Origin: Nonomuraea fuscirosea
Lineage (GTDB): Bacteria > Actinomycetota > Actinomycetes > Streptosporangiales > Streptosporangiaceae
DNA length: 64,000 nucleotides
Direction of reading: 5' to 3'
Assembly: GCF_003001935.1 (NCBI RefSeq)
Contig: NZ_PVNG01000015.1
Coordinates: 270,358 to 334,357 of the forward strand
Positions within the stretch are counted from its first letter, which is position 1, and each line of letters opens with the position of its first letter. A program made the position numbers and the translations under genes. Shown piece by piece: positions 14,994-23,586 of this stretch. The notes below the pieces were generated by a model. The model saw only the letters and a list, made by a program, of their open reading frames with translations. It ran no database searches and had not been told where the DNA came from.

Positions 14994-16367
14994 ATGTCTC
15001 GAATGCCCAATGTGGGGCTTGCTGATGCAATGCGGCGGGCGGACTGCTCTAATTCGGGACTTGCTTCACGAGTGCGGCAGATTGCCCAAGAAGAGGGCGT
15101 AACGCTGAGTTGCACGCATGTGGATGTGAAGCGCTGGCTCGACGGCGTGAGGCCGCGGCCGGCGACCGCGCGGTTCATCGCTGAGGCGCTCAGCAGGAAG
15201 GCCGGCGTCACGTTCACGCTGGACGACATCGGGTTCGCCGGCGTCGTGACTCCCGAGACGCTGGAACGCACCTTGGCCCATGGCGGCGGCATCTCCGACG
15301 TGGGCAGTCGGCTGCTGGGGCTGACGCGGCGCGACCTCGCCGATGATCCGGTGGCGCTGCAGTCGGTGGTCGTGCCCGACGCCTGGAACGAGTCCCTCAT
15401 CGCGTGGCTGCTGTCGCGGCCGGAGCCGATGCCGGTACGGGAGTACGCGCGGCCTTCTGTCGGCCCGTGGGATGTAGAGACCATTCGTGCCACCACCCAG
15501 CTCTTCGCGAACATGGGTTTTCAGTTCGGTGGCGGACATGCGCGTTCGGCGCTCGTCCAGTATTACAACCGGAAAGTCGTTCCCCTGCTCGATGGGAAAT
15601 TCGGTGAATCGGTAGGGCGGGCGTTGTTCGCGGCGGCGGCCGAAATCACGGAATTGGTGGCCTGGACGGCGTACGACCTCGGTCGGCACGGGCTCGCGCA
15701 GCGCTATTTCCTGCAAGGGCTGCGCCTCGCCCAGGTGTCCGGTGACCGTATGCTGGGCGGCCTGATCTTGGCCGACATGAGCCACCAGGCCAATTACCTG
15801 GGCCGCTACGACCAGGCCATCCAGCTCGCGCGTGCGGCGCAGGAAGGCTGCCGTAACGCGTCCACCGCGACTCCTATGGCGCTGTTCTACGCCATGGAGG
15901 CCCGTGCGCACGCCGGGAACGGCGATGAGACTGCGTCCGCACGAGCGCTGCTTGAGGCCGATAAATGGTTCGCCAAGCGCAACGTGAACGATGACCCCTC
16001 TTGGGTCGGGTACTTCGACGCTGCTGAAATGGCCAGCGAAGGCGCGCACTGTTACCGCGATCTGCGCAAGCCGTCCCAGGCGATGGAGTTCGTCGGCCAG
16101 GCGGTGGGGCTGTGCGACCCGATGTACGTGCGAACGCTGGCCTTCGACCGGCTGGTCCAGGCGGCGAGCTACGTGCATATGGGTGAACCTTCGCAGGCCG
16201 CGACCGTTGCCCTGGAGGCCATCGACCTCGCCGGGCCGCTCAAGTCGGAGCGCTATCTCCGGTACATCAGGGACCTGCAAGCAAACCTGGACGCGTACGC
16301 GGGCGATGGGCAGGTGGTGCAGTTCAACGCAGTCGTCGCCCGGAAGTACTCGCAGGAGAGCGACTGA
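14994..16367 (+). CDS. XRE/TPR-type regulator of the AICE
   Basis: 457 residues. The N terminus (GLASRVRQIAQEEGVTLSCT, VKRWLDGVRPRP, ARFIAEALSRKAGVTFTLDD) is a helix-turn-helix variant found in NsdA-like actinomycete regulators; the rest is all-helical with TPR-like repeats (RYFLQGLRLAQVSGDRMLGG; RYDQAIQLARAAQEGCRN; PSQAATVALEAIDLAGPL), as in proteins that sense small ligands or peptides. The ATG at 14994 has GGAGGTG upstream. Transcribed away from the transfer operon, it is likely to control it or to report on host development. Confidence 0.75.
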   Translation: MSRMPNVGLADAMRRADCSNSGLASRVRQIAQEEGVTLSCTHVDVKRWLDGVRPRPATARFIAEALSRKAGVTFTLDDIGFAGVVTPETLERTLAHGGGISDVGSRLLGLTRRDLADDPVALQSVVVPDAWNESLIAWLLSRPEPMPVREYARPSVGPWDVETIRATTQLFANMGFQFGGGHARSALVQYYNRKVVPLLDGKFGESVGRALFAAAAEITELVAWTAYDLGRHGLAQRYFLQGLRLAQVSGDRMLGGLILADMSHQANYLGRYDQAIQLARAAQEGCRNASTATPMALFYAMEARAHAGNGDETASARALLEADKWFAKRNVNDDPSWVGYFDAAEMASEGAHCYRDLRKPSQAMEFVGQAVGLCDPMYVRTLAFDRLVQAASYVHMGEPSQAATVALEAIDLAGPLKSERYLRYIRDLQANLDAYAGDGQVVQFNAVVARKYSQESD

Positions 16368-16399
16368 ATGCGTGTACGAGAAGATAATTCGACTTCGGC

Positions 16400-16642
16400 G
16401 TGGCAGCGTGGCAAGCAGCGCTGACGCTGCCGAGGTGGCCCGATAACCCGGCTCGTTGCCCCTCGGATATGACCGACGCGCAGTGGGAGTTTCACGACGT
16501 TACCGTCCGAACCGGACACCGGCGGGCGCCCGGAGAAACACGCACGCCGGGAAGCCGCCGACATCACCGAGACACTGCTGACCGAACTGCGGATCAAATC
16601 CCGCCGCCCGGCCGGTATATTCTGGGTATCGTAAGGCTTTGA
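16400..16642 (+). pseudogene. Possible IS5-type transposase N-terminal scrap
   Basis: The segment PARCPSDMTDAQWEFH resembles the standard start of IS5-family transposases (YPSDLTDAQW), after which the similarity stops. No transposase catalytic region follows. The 16368-16790 interval otherwise shows a drop in GC towards the next gene and no other gene. Confidence 0.35.
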
Positions 16643-16790
16643 TGCTGACGATGTGGCTACTCGCAGGTTTCGTGGTCGGACATTTTTCGTGATCGCAAAC
16701 ATGGTTATGGGGCCGTCCATATATATGGTTATATCCGCGAGCGTCGGCCGAACAGACAGAATGGATATGATTAAAGAGGGAAGGCCTGTC

Positions 16791-18077
16791 ATGCTGACTA
16801 CACAAAGCACCTCTATCCAGTTTCTTTTGAGCGCCGGCAGGCAATACATCACACCTCCACATGGGCGGGGGTATACATGGGAGGTGTCGCAGCTAAAGTT
16901 TTTCTGGGAAGATCTATCCAGCCACTCACAATCATTCTCTGAGATGCAGGGTCCTTTTATGGGCACCATGATTCTTCAAAGCCCGAAAGATTCTGATGGT
17001 ACTCGTTGGATCATTGTCGATGGTCAAAATCGCCTCATGACTGCGATGGTCGGCTTGTGTGCCATCCGAGACCACTTCCCAGACCTCTTCGTCGATATCG
17101 GTTGCGACATAATCCCCCTCGAAGCTGACAGGGCGGCACTCCATGCCATCACCGAGGGACGACGGGATGCAATGAGCGCATCGACGAGCATCACGAGGGC
17201 GTACGACTTCTTCCGGAAGCAAGTGGCCACGCTAGATCGGGACACTGCGGCCAATGTTGCGAGGGTCATTCTGAGCTGCCCAGTAGTAGCATTTGAAGTT
17301 GATGATGATTTTTCTAGCAGGGTTTTGTCGCGCTTCTACGATTACGACCCCCGGACCCTGCGAAGTCTCATTATCGACGACGAATCCGCATCTGACGTGA
17401 TTGCGCTTGCAAATAGGCGCAAACAAGTGGGGATATTTCGCCGATACCTTGAGGATGACGATTATTTTCTGCAGGAAGCGAGCAGGCTCTCGGATAGCGG
17501 GAAGAAGGAGCTAGTATGGCAAAAGTTCTTCGAACGAAACCCTTGGATTCTTGGGGCATCACTCGCCGGGCAACTTCTTACGTCCTGGAATCCTACCCAG
17601 CTCGAACAGATTGTTGCTGGGGCGTCAGTAGCCGGATCAGGAAAGAGAGTCGATGCACTACTCCGTACGAGTGGCGTCATCAAGTCGATGGTTCTTGCCG
17701 AAATTAAGACGCATGATACGCCGCTGTTGCAAAGGGAGTATAGATCGGGGTGCTGGGGGCCATCAGAACATCTAGCTGGAGGTATAGTTCAACTACAAGG
17801 AACAGTATATCGCGCCATCCAAAGTATTGGAGAGCAGCTTCACGATCGCGATGACGACGGCGCCGACATACCTGGCGCAGACACCTATCTCATTCGCCCA
17901 AAATCTTACCTAGTCATCGGGCAATTGTCCAGCTTATTGGGCCAGTCGGGCGGGGTGCACGCAGACAAGCTACGTTCATTCGAACTGTTTCGACGCCACA
18001 TCATTGAGCCTGAAATTGTAACTTTTGACGAGTTGCTAGCTCGGGCGGAGGCAATCGCCGGCATTAAGCCGTTGTAA
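16791..18077 (+). CDS. DUF262-Shedu fusion, predicted defence nuclease
   Basis: 428 residues. The N-terminal third resembles DUF262 (ParB/Srx-like NTPase of GmrSD): ITPPHGRGYTW..QLKFFWEDL and IIVDGQNRLMTA, where DGQNR replaces the usual DGQQR. The C-terminal half is a DUF4263/Shedu nuclease: FFERNPWILGASL, LEQIVAGASVAGSGKRVDAL (Asp288) and SMVLAEIKTHDTPLL (Glu304, Lys306), then RSGCWGPSEHLAGGIVQLQ. Shedu proteins are phage-defence nucleases with variable sensor domains; a DUF262 sensor would be unusual. ATG at 16791 has GGGAAGG upstream; the open frame starts at 16653. The gene is clearly poorer in GC than the transfer genes, a sign of separate acquisition. No partner gene is adjacent in the same direction. 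Confidence 0.8.
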   Translation: MLTTQSTSIQFLLSAGRQYITPPHGRGYTWEVSQLKFFWEDLSSHSQSFSEMQGPFMGTMILQSPKDSDGTRWIIVDGQNRLMTAMVGLCAIRDHFPDLFVDIGCDIIPLEADRAALHAITEGRRDAMSASTSITRAYDFFRKQVATLDRDTAANVARVILSCPVVAFEVDDDFSSRVLSRFYDYDPRTLRSLIIDDESASDVIALANRRKQVGIFRRYLEDDDYFLQEASRLSDSGKKELVWQKFFERNPWILGASLAGQLLTSWNPTQLEQIVAGASVAGSGKRVDALLRTSGVIKSMVLAEIKTHDTPLLQREYRSGCWGPSEHLAGGIVQLQGTVYRAIQSIGEQLHDRDDDGADIPGADTYLIRPKSYLVIGQLSSLLGQSGGVHADKLRSFELFRRHIIEPEIVTFDELLARAEAIAGIKPL

Positions 18078-18305
18078 CCTCCGCAGTCCAATGGGATCGA
18101 TAAGCATCGACCAGCGAGTGCCGTATAACTCCGGGAACCTCTTGGCGGTCGCACAGAACTGTTCCAGCGCGCCCCGCGTGAGTGTGGCTGATGTGCCCTT
18201 CGAGCCGGGCCGCCGCGAGTACCCCGAGCGAGCGCCACGCCAGAGCCTCCGACCTGCATGTAGTTTCCTGCTGGGTGGTGATCTCCTGGCAAGGACATCG
18301 ACCTT

Positions 18306-19210
18306 TCAGAAAGCTCGCCAGCGGCGTAGCATGTCGGGGTTCCGTAGCGAGTGCATGCGGTTGCGGAACTCATGCGCTATGGGTTCGTTCTCGCTGACGT
18401 TCTGCATGAGCCAGGTCGTCATCTTCAGTTCATTGATGTCTCTCAACACGGGGTAGCCTTCCCAGGCCAGGACGTCGAAGCCGTACCGTTCGGTGAACCG
18501 GTCGTATTCGGCTCGTGTTCCCCAGCCGATGGTGTGCTCGATGGCAGTGACGGCGAGGTCCGTTTCCGGTGGGCCGAAGGCGAAGCGCTCGAAGTCGATG
18601 AGCAGGACGTTCCCGCCGGTGGTTTTGATGAGGTTCTCGTTGTGCGCGTCGCCGTGGACCGCGCAGGCGGCGAGGGGGAAGGTAAGGGCGTCGTAGGCGC
18701 TTTGCAGCTCGTGCCGCCGTGCCAGCAGAAAGTCTCGGTCCTCGTCGGTGAGGACGGGCGCTGCGTTGATGCGTTCGGAGACGCGGCTGAGGATGTCCAA
18801 CGGTGGCAGGCCCAGGTCGGGGGGGACGGTCAGGCTGTGGAGTTCGCGTAGGACGCCGGCCAGGTCGTCGGGGGTCGGGGGGAGTCGCTGTGGGGGATGA
18901 GGTGCCAGAGCGTGACCGGGTGGCCTCTTACGATGAGGGGTTGGTAGTGAGGCGTTGTTCGCGCCGCTGGTATGCCGGAGTTGTTCAGCCATGCCGAGAC
19001 GGCTACTTCCTTGCGTACGTCGCCCAGTACCTCGACGCTGCGGGCGATCCTCACGACCAGGTGCGTGGGGAGGACGTACAGGGCGTTCTCGCCGAGGCGG
19101 ATCAGGCGGGCGTCCTGGCTGGCCAGTCCTGCGGTTTCGCAGGTCTCGTGCAGGGTCGCCAGCGCTTCGGTGGTGGTGAAGGGGATCGAGGGCGTCTGGG
19201 ATACAGTCAC
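18306..19210 (-). pseudogene. Aminoglycoside phosphotransferase-like kinase, frameshifted
   Basis: Two frames make one APH-family protein of about 300 residues. The first part (GTG at 19210 to about 18880) has the N-lobe: RLGENALYVLPTHLVVRIAR, VTLWHLIPHSD. The second (about 18885 to 18306) has DDLAGVLRELHSL, the catalytic loop CAVHGDAHNENLI (HxDxxxxN) and LLIDFERFAFG (metal Asp). The break falls in the G-runs around 18869-18886, so one indel restores it; this may be true decay or a base-calling error. The GTG overlaps the stop of the GntR gene (GTGA), so the two are coupled. Substrate unknown; homologues next to GntR genes occur in actinomycetes. Confidence 0.75.
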
Positions 19211-19899
19211 GTGTCACCTTTAGCTCGTGCTTTGACGACGCGGCCCATGCCGGGCCTCTTCTCGATGACTCCTTCCGCTTCCAGGAGGGCAAAGGCGCGC
19301 CGGATGGTGACGCGGGCTACGCCGCGTTCTTGAGCTAGTGCGTTCTCGCCGGGCAGGACGGATCCCGGGGCGAGGTTGCCGGTGGCGATGTCCTGCCGGA
19401 GCTCGTCGGCGACCGCGTCCGCTCGAGTCTGGGCATGCTCGGGGCCGCCGACGAACCAGCCCTTGCCGTGGACGGCCGCGATGAGACGTTCGCCGGCCAG
19501 GAGCTGCAGCGCCTGGCGGGCGGTGCCCTTCGACACCCCGAAGTCCTCGGCGATGGCGGCCTCGCCGGGCAGCTGCTGGCCGACGACGAGATCTCCGCTG
19601 TCGATGCGCTTGCGGAGGGTTTCGGCGATGACCTCGTACTGGGTGGCGGCGGTGCGGGTGGTCGTCGCCGGGTCGCTGCCCATGACGCGCCGGCCCCGGC
19701 CGGCCTCGCTCGCCACCAGCCCTGAGCGTTCCAGCTCGGCCACCGCCTGGCGGACCGTTCCTCGCGCGACGCCGTACGTGCGGGCGAGCGTGGCTTCGGA
19801 GGGGAGCATGGTGCCGGCGGGGGGATCGCCTTGGAGTATGCGGTTGCGGAGGTCCTGGGCTATGCGAACGTAGGTAGGGGCATCCGTCGCCTTGCTCAT
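19207..19899 (-). CDS. GntR regulator with three tandem winged helices
   Basis: 230 residues made of three complete GntR DNA-binding domains and no effector domain: 9-73 (GTMLPSEATLARTYGVARGT), 87-151 (GQQLPGEAAIAEDFGVSKGT) and 158-224 (GSVLPGENALAQERGVARVT). Each has the LP(S/G)E..LA...GV(A/S)(R/K).T(V/A/I)R signature. A normal GntR protein has one such domain plus a ligand-binding domain. A tandem triple could read a long repeated operator. ATG at 19899 with GGGAG upstream; translationally coupled to the kinase pseudogene. Confidence 0.85.
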   Translation of the reverse strand: MSKATDAPTYVRIAQDLRNRILQGDPPAGTMLPSEATLARTYGVARGTVRQAVAELERSGLVASEAGRGRRVMGSDPATTTRTAATQYEVIAETLRKRIDSGDLVVGQQLPGEAAIAEDFGVSKGTARQALQLLAGERLIAAVHGKGWFVGGPEHAQTRADAVADELRQDIATGNLAPGSVLPGENALAQERGVARVTIRRAFALLEAEGVIEKRPGMGRVVKARAKGDT

Positions 19900-20185
19900 C
19901 GCGCTCCCTCGCCGAGGCACAGTGTCTCTAGGGTAGGGCGGGCACGCGTGGTCGGTTGAGCTTACCGGCCTTGCGTCCCTCTGTTCCTTTCCCGTCGCGA
20001 GGGTGCCGGACGCGGGACGGCAGCAGGTTGTTGCCGCGTGGCGATGGGCTGCGATCTTGCGTTGGTACGGCCGCGTTAACCGCAGAACTCGTCGGGGTGC
20101 GTATGGGTCGGGACGGTGGGTGGCCCGGGTACGCGCCGGTGAAGATCCGCGTTATGCCGCAGAAACTCGCAGTTTGCTCGGGGGC

Positions 20186-20497
20186 TTATGCGGCTTGTTC
20201 GCCGCCGCGTGACCTGCGGGGGCGGCGTTTGCGTTTGGCGGCCTTCTCGTACTGGTGTTGGAGGGCGTGGTAGTTCTGGAGTGCTTCCCAGACCTCGCGG
20301 GCCTGGCGGTAGAGCCCTCTACCTGTCTCCTCGTAGCGGCCTGGTCGGGCGGCGGAGCGCAGGATGAGGAAGAGCCCGCCTTGTGCGGCCCATTCGTAGG
20401 CGCCGCAGCATGAGGTCTCCCTGATGCGGATGCGGTCGCGGGGGCGGCGCCGGTAAGGCTCCCACTGCACCGGTGGGGGTTCAGGGGGCTGGCTCAA
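20186..20497 (-). CDS. Hypothetical basic protein
   Basis: 103 residues, Pro-rich start, two cysteines (ETSCCGAYEWAAQGG), then LYRQAREVWEALQNYHALQH and a very basic tail (KRKRRPRRSRGG). No known domain. It overlaps the gene upstream by 17 bases, which supports real translation. Similar small proteins lie near GntR genes in actinomycete elements. Confidence 0.6.
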   Translation of the reverse strand: MSQPPEPPPVQWEPYRRRPRDRIRIRETSCCGAYEWAAQGGLFLILRSAARPGRYEETGRGLYRQAREVWEALQNYHALQHQYEKAAKRKRRPRRSRGGEQAA

Positions 20498-20753
20498 GGG
20501 CCGCGCTCCTTACCTCGTACTTCTGCAGGTAGCGGTAGACCTTGCGGCGGCTGCGCTGCCAGGTGCACCGGTAGGCGAGCCGGATGGGGGTCTCGGCGAC
20601 GAGCTCCGGGAGGATTTGGTAGGCGATCTCTCCGTCGGTGAGCTTGGGGAGTGGCTTGGCGTGCCAGAGGCCGTCGGGGTCGCGCCAGACGTAGAAGCGT
20701 CGGAACGCGCCACGCAGGTCAGGGTCGGACAGCGCTTCGCGGGCGGTGGTCAT
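20481..20753 (-). CDS. Hypothetical small protein
   Basis: 90 residues: FRRFYVWRDPDGLWHAKPLP then LTDGEIAYQILPELVAETP and a basic helix WQRSRRKVYRYLQKYEV. Weakly resembles small WYL/RNA-binding-like proteins, but I do not recognise it. First gene of a two-gene unit divergent from the GntR gene at 20883. Confidence 0.6.
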   Translation of the reverse strand: MTTAREALSDPDLRGAFRRFYVWRDPDGLWHAKPLPKLTDGEIAYQILPELVAETPIRLAYRCTWQRSRRKVYRYLQKYEVRSAALEPAP

Positions 20754-20882
20754 GGGGGATTGCGTCCTCCGTCCTAATTTCTCATAGTCGGTTCCCAGAA
20801 AATTCGCTGGACGAGGTGTTTGCCCACGTTAACCGTAGGGCCTCATGGCCACAAGGCCCATGGGAATATAGCCCTGTGACAC

Positions 20883-21347
20883 TTGTGTGTTGTGATCGAC
20901 TACAGCTCTGGGGTGCCGGTCTACCGGCAGGTCGCGGCTGCGATCCGCGACGACATCACGGCCGGCCGCTACCGGCCCGGAGCGTGGTTGCCCTCGGAAG
21001 CTCAGCTTTCACAGATGTACGAGGTGGGCCGCGACACCGTACGCGAGGCTCTGGCCCATCTCCGCGCCGAGGGGCGGATCACCACGGTGCGCAAGCGGGG
21101 GTCGATGGTGGCCGTTGAGCCGAAGCGCGAGCCGTACGCGGTACCGGCTGGAGCGCGGGTCATTACGCGCATGCCTACGCCGGACGAGCGGCGGGAGCTG
21201 GCTACGTCCGCTGAGTTGCGGGAGTTCGGTGGGATGCCGGAGGGCGTGCCGGTGTTCGAGGTGGTGCCGGGGCCGCGGAAGCATCGCAGGGTGCTGCGTG
21301 GGGATCGGGTGGAGCTGGTCGTGGAGGATGAGCCGCCCGGCGAGTGA
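20883..21347 (+). CDS. GntR-family regulator without a full effector domain
   Basis: About 154 residues. The winged helix is clear (VYRQVAAAIRDDITAGRY, WLPSEAQLSQMYEVGRDTVR, EALAHLRAEGRITTVRKRGS). The remaining 80 residues are too short for a UTRA domain, as in KorSA-like repressors of Streptomyces elements, and may only dimerise. Start is uncertain: TTG at 20883 or GTG at 20892 (MIDYSSGVPVY), the latter fitting the family; no strong ribosome-binding site, so the message may be nearly leaderless. Confidence 0.8.
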   Translation: MCVVIDYSSGVPVYRQVAAAIRDDITAGRYRPGAWLPSEAQLSQMYEVGRDTVREALAHLRAEGRITTVRKRGSMVAVEPKREPYAVPAGARVITRMPTPDERRELATSAELREFGGMPEGVPVFEVVPGPRKHRRVLRGDRVELVVEDEPPGE

Positions 21348-21541
21348 TGGGCGGCGGGCGGCGGTTCTGCGAATACTGCGGCAATCTGCTGGCAGCCCGT
21401 CATGCCAGCACAGACAACCTCGGGAGCCTGTTGACCTGCGGGGACGCCTCCATGCGCATAATCTGCGGATTGTGCGAAGGCTGTGAGTCAGCAGCCGGAG
21501 AAGGACTCTACCGACGTGGACCCTGGCCTTTCTCACCTTGA
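21347..21541 (+). CDS. Small zinc-ribbon-like protein
   Basis: 64 residues from an ATG that overlaps the GntR stop (TGATG). FCEYCGNLL and IICGLCEGCES give a possible zinc ribbon. Coupling to the GntR gene is the main support. It ends 62 bases before the convergent ABC-3C ATPase gene. Confidence 0.5.
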   Translation: MGGGRRFCEYCGNLLAARHASTDNLGSLLTCGDASMRIICGLCEGCESAAGEGLYRRGPWPFSP

Positions 21542-21602
21542 CGCACAGTCCTGGCGTTTGTTCGACGCGTCAGCCCGGAAAAGCGTACGGTTTCATGCTG
21601 AC

Positions 21603-23342
21603 TCAGAAACGGAAGCCGAACAGGCCGCCGTCTTCGTAGGCATCAGTGAGTCGGGTAGTCAACTCATACGGACTCGAGTTGAAACCACGTCTTTGCGCCT
21701 TCCCCAAATCATCGCTATTGATAGTAGCAATGTATTGCAACCCCTCTTCGCGAGAGACTTGCTCGGCGAGTTCGAAGGCAGCCTTGAGCTGTCGATCATC
21801 AACACCATCAAAAAGATGACTATCATGGACAAGGAAGTCGGGGCCCCTGTTGTGACGACGAGCAATGACTGCCAATGTGAGGTCGAAGCAAAAGATAACC
21901 ATGCTGCCAATGCCTCGACTGTCATCGTCATCAATGCGAGGCGTGATCTTCAAGCTGTTTCGCCCGGCCTCAATCGCAAGGTAGCCTGCTCGTTGCTCGC
22001 CGTACAACTTTTTTGCAAACTGGTCGAAAAGAAGGGTGGCCTCACTGCTTTGCGTAGCTCGGTCTTCCAGGTCGGCCGCCATCTCGTCCTCAATCTGAAC
22101 TCGCATGGCGGTTATCTGGCGAGCGCTCGCCTCTAGAGCTTGTGCTGCTGCCAACCGATTCCTCAGAGCGTCTAGAGACGCTTGTTCCTGTGCGTACACG
22201 CGCTGGAGCACTGTAAGCGCCTCAAGCGCTCCCCCTTCGTCGAGTTGTCGCAGAATCTGTGCCTGTTCATCCCCTAGACGTTCTCTCTGAACTTTTCGTT
22301 CTTCGAGATTCTGTTGCACTATAGATATTTCGTCACTCAGATACCGATGGCGATTGCGTACGACGGATTCATGAAAAGAACGGACATCTTCGAAACGGCG
22401 TCGAACCTGGTTGGAGAGCGCAACGCCCAGTTCCTGGTAGACGCGTTCTACATAATCGACGTCGACTTCGGTTGTTTCGCGGATAGCCGACTCGAGGTCC
22501 TGTAGATTTCGGCGGTCCACTGCATCTTCGTTTGTGAGTCGCCGAATCTCTTTAGCTATGGTGTCCGCACGTTGCTTCAAGTTCTCATACTCAGGAACGA
22601 CCCGGAAGCTGTCTATCTGCTCTCGCAACCGGGTGATCCGCGCCTCAGCAACTGTAATTTGACCGCGGAGTTCCGCTGTGTTGCCAACAATGCGTCCCCA
22701 TACCGGGTCGTTGACAGCTTTCCTCAACTGAGTTCTCGTAGCTTCTCTCGCCGAGATTTCGCGATAGCGTGTAGCGAGTCGCCAGTCCAAACCAAGCAAG
22801 TAAGCCAAGTTGCTCGCCGCAACAGCTTCAGTTTGGCGGGCATGGGTGCGAATCGGTTCGTTGAAGGCATGAGAGCTTACTCGGCGAATATAGTACGATA
22901 GAAGGTTTCGTCCGCTTATGCCGTCATGTTCATCTTTTAGGCCGAACAACGCCGCTTCGATAAGCTGATTCCACTCCGACAGAGGGATATCGGTGCTACC
23001 AAAGTTGAGTTGCCCCTGTGTCCCAGTAGTGACGTCGTGATCAAGCTCTACCATGTTCTGATTTGTTCCCGTGCGGGTTACGCGCAGGGTGTCAGGAACG
23101 CCCGGCCAATCTAGGTGCAAACCAAAACGAATGCCACGCAGAGCCTTTTTGGTTGCTAGGTGCTTGTCTGGTCGCGCTCCTAGAAGGAAGTGGAGCAACT
23201 CAATTATGCTGGACTTCCCGGCACTGTTACGGCTGTCTGTAGCAGCTGAGACGGAGGTGGTGTCTGCCACAACGATATTGAGTCCCGGGCTAAAAACAAG
23301 TGTCTTGAAGCGGGAGTCATCGGCTGTTAGCTTCCGAAGCAT
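21603..23342 (-). CDS. ABC-3C system SMC-like ATPase (DUF2326-type)
   Basis: 579 residues. The N terminus has an SMC/RecN-type P loop (SRNSAGKSSIIELLHFLLG), then a head domain, about 250 residues of coiled coil (ARITRLREQIDSFR; ERVYQELGVALSNQVRRRFE; ARQITAMRVQIEDEMA) and a DUF2326-like C terminus with GSMVIFCFDLTLAVIA, PDFLVHDSHLFDG and QYIATINSDDL. Family knowledge: ABC-three-component systems couple such an ATPase to a middle component and a nuclease-like effector in conflict/defence. It is the last gene of the three, overlapping the middle component by 26 bases. GC is lower than in the transfer genes. Confidence 0.85.
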   Translation of the reverse strand: MLRKLTADDSRFKTLVFSPGLNIVVADTTSVSAATDSRNSAGKSSIIELLHFLLGARPDKHLATKKALRGIRFGLHLDWPGVPDTLRVTRTGTNQNMVELDHDVTTGTQGQLNFGSTDIPLSEWNQLIEAALFGLKDEHDGISGRNLLSYYIRRVSSHAFNEPIRTHARQTEAVAASNLAYLLGLDWRLATRYREISAREATRTQLRKAVNDPVWGRIVGNTAELRGQITVAEARITRLREQIDSFRVVPEYENLKQRADTIAKEIRRLTNEDAVDRRNLQDLESAIRETTEVDVDYVERVYQELGVALSNQVRRRFEDVRSFHESVVRNRHRYLSDEISIVQQNLEERKVQRERLGDEQAQILRQLDEGGALEALTVLQRVYAQEQASLDALRNRLAAAQALEASARQITAMRVQIEDEMAADLEDRATQSSEATLLFDQFAKKLYGEQRAGYLAIEAGRNSLKITPRIDDDDSRGIGSMVIFCFDLTLAVIARRHNRGPDFLVHDSHLFDGVDDRQLKAAFELAEQVSREEGLQYIATINSDDLGKAQRRGFNSSPYELTTRLTDAYEDGGLFGFRF

Positions 23343-23586
23343 CTACCCTCCTAGTAACCAGGAGGCCATCTCGGGCTTCGATCAGACCCATTGCGTACAG
23401 AACATCCAGGGATAGTGTGAACCAGCTGAAAGATATAGGCGCAGGGTGGCTATTCTCTAGTCTCCATGCCCGGAGTTTGTACCATGCCTGGCTAACTGAT
23501 GTGGGCCCGTCGATTTGCTGCAGAATCTGGGCGCCGACAGCCAGCAGTGCGCGATCGGGGGCGATCCCTTTTGTGGGCGTGATCAC
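23317..23586 (-). CDS. ABC-3C middle component
   Basis: 89 residues: APDRALLAVGAQILQQIDGP, then SWFTLSLDVLYAMGLIEARD, a winged-helix-like pattern with the 'LDVLYAMGLIE..(D/G)GLL' ending typical of ABC-3C middle components. Overlaps both neighbours (ATGA with the effector gene, 26 bases with the ATPase), so all three are made together. Confidence 0.8.
   Translation of the reverse strand: MITPTKGIAPDRALLAVGAQILQQIDGPTSVSQAWYKLRAWRLENSHPAPISFSWFTLSLDVLYAMGLIEARDGLLVTRRVDASEANSR

Noticed and set aside
21483..22136. Plus-strand frame across the end of the ABC-3C ATPase gene
   Set aside because: Contains protein-like words, but it is antisense to the DUF2326 region, which matches its family over its whole length.
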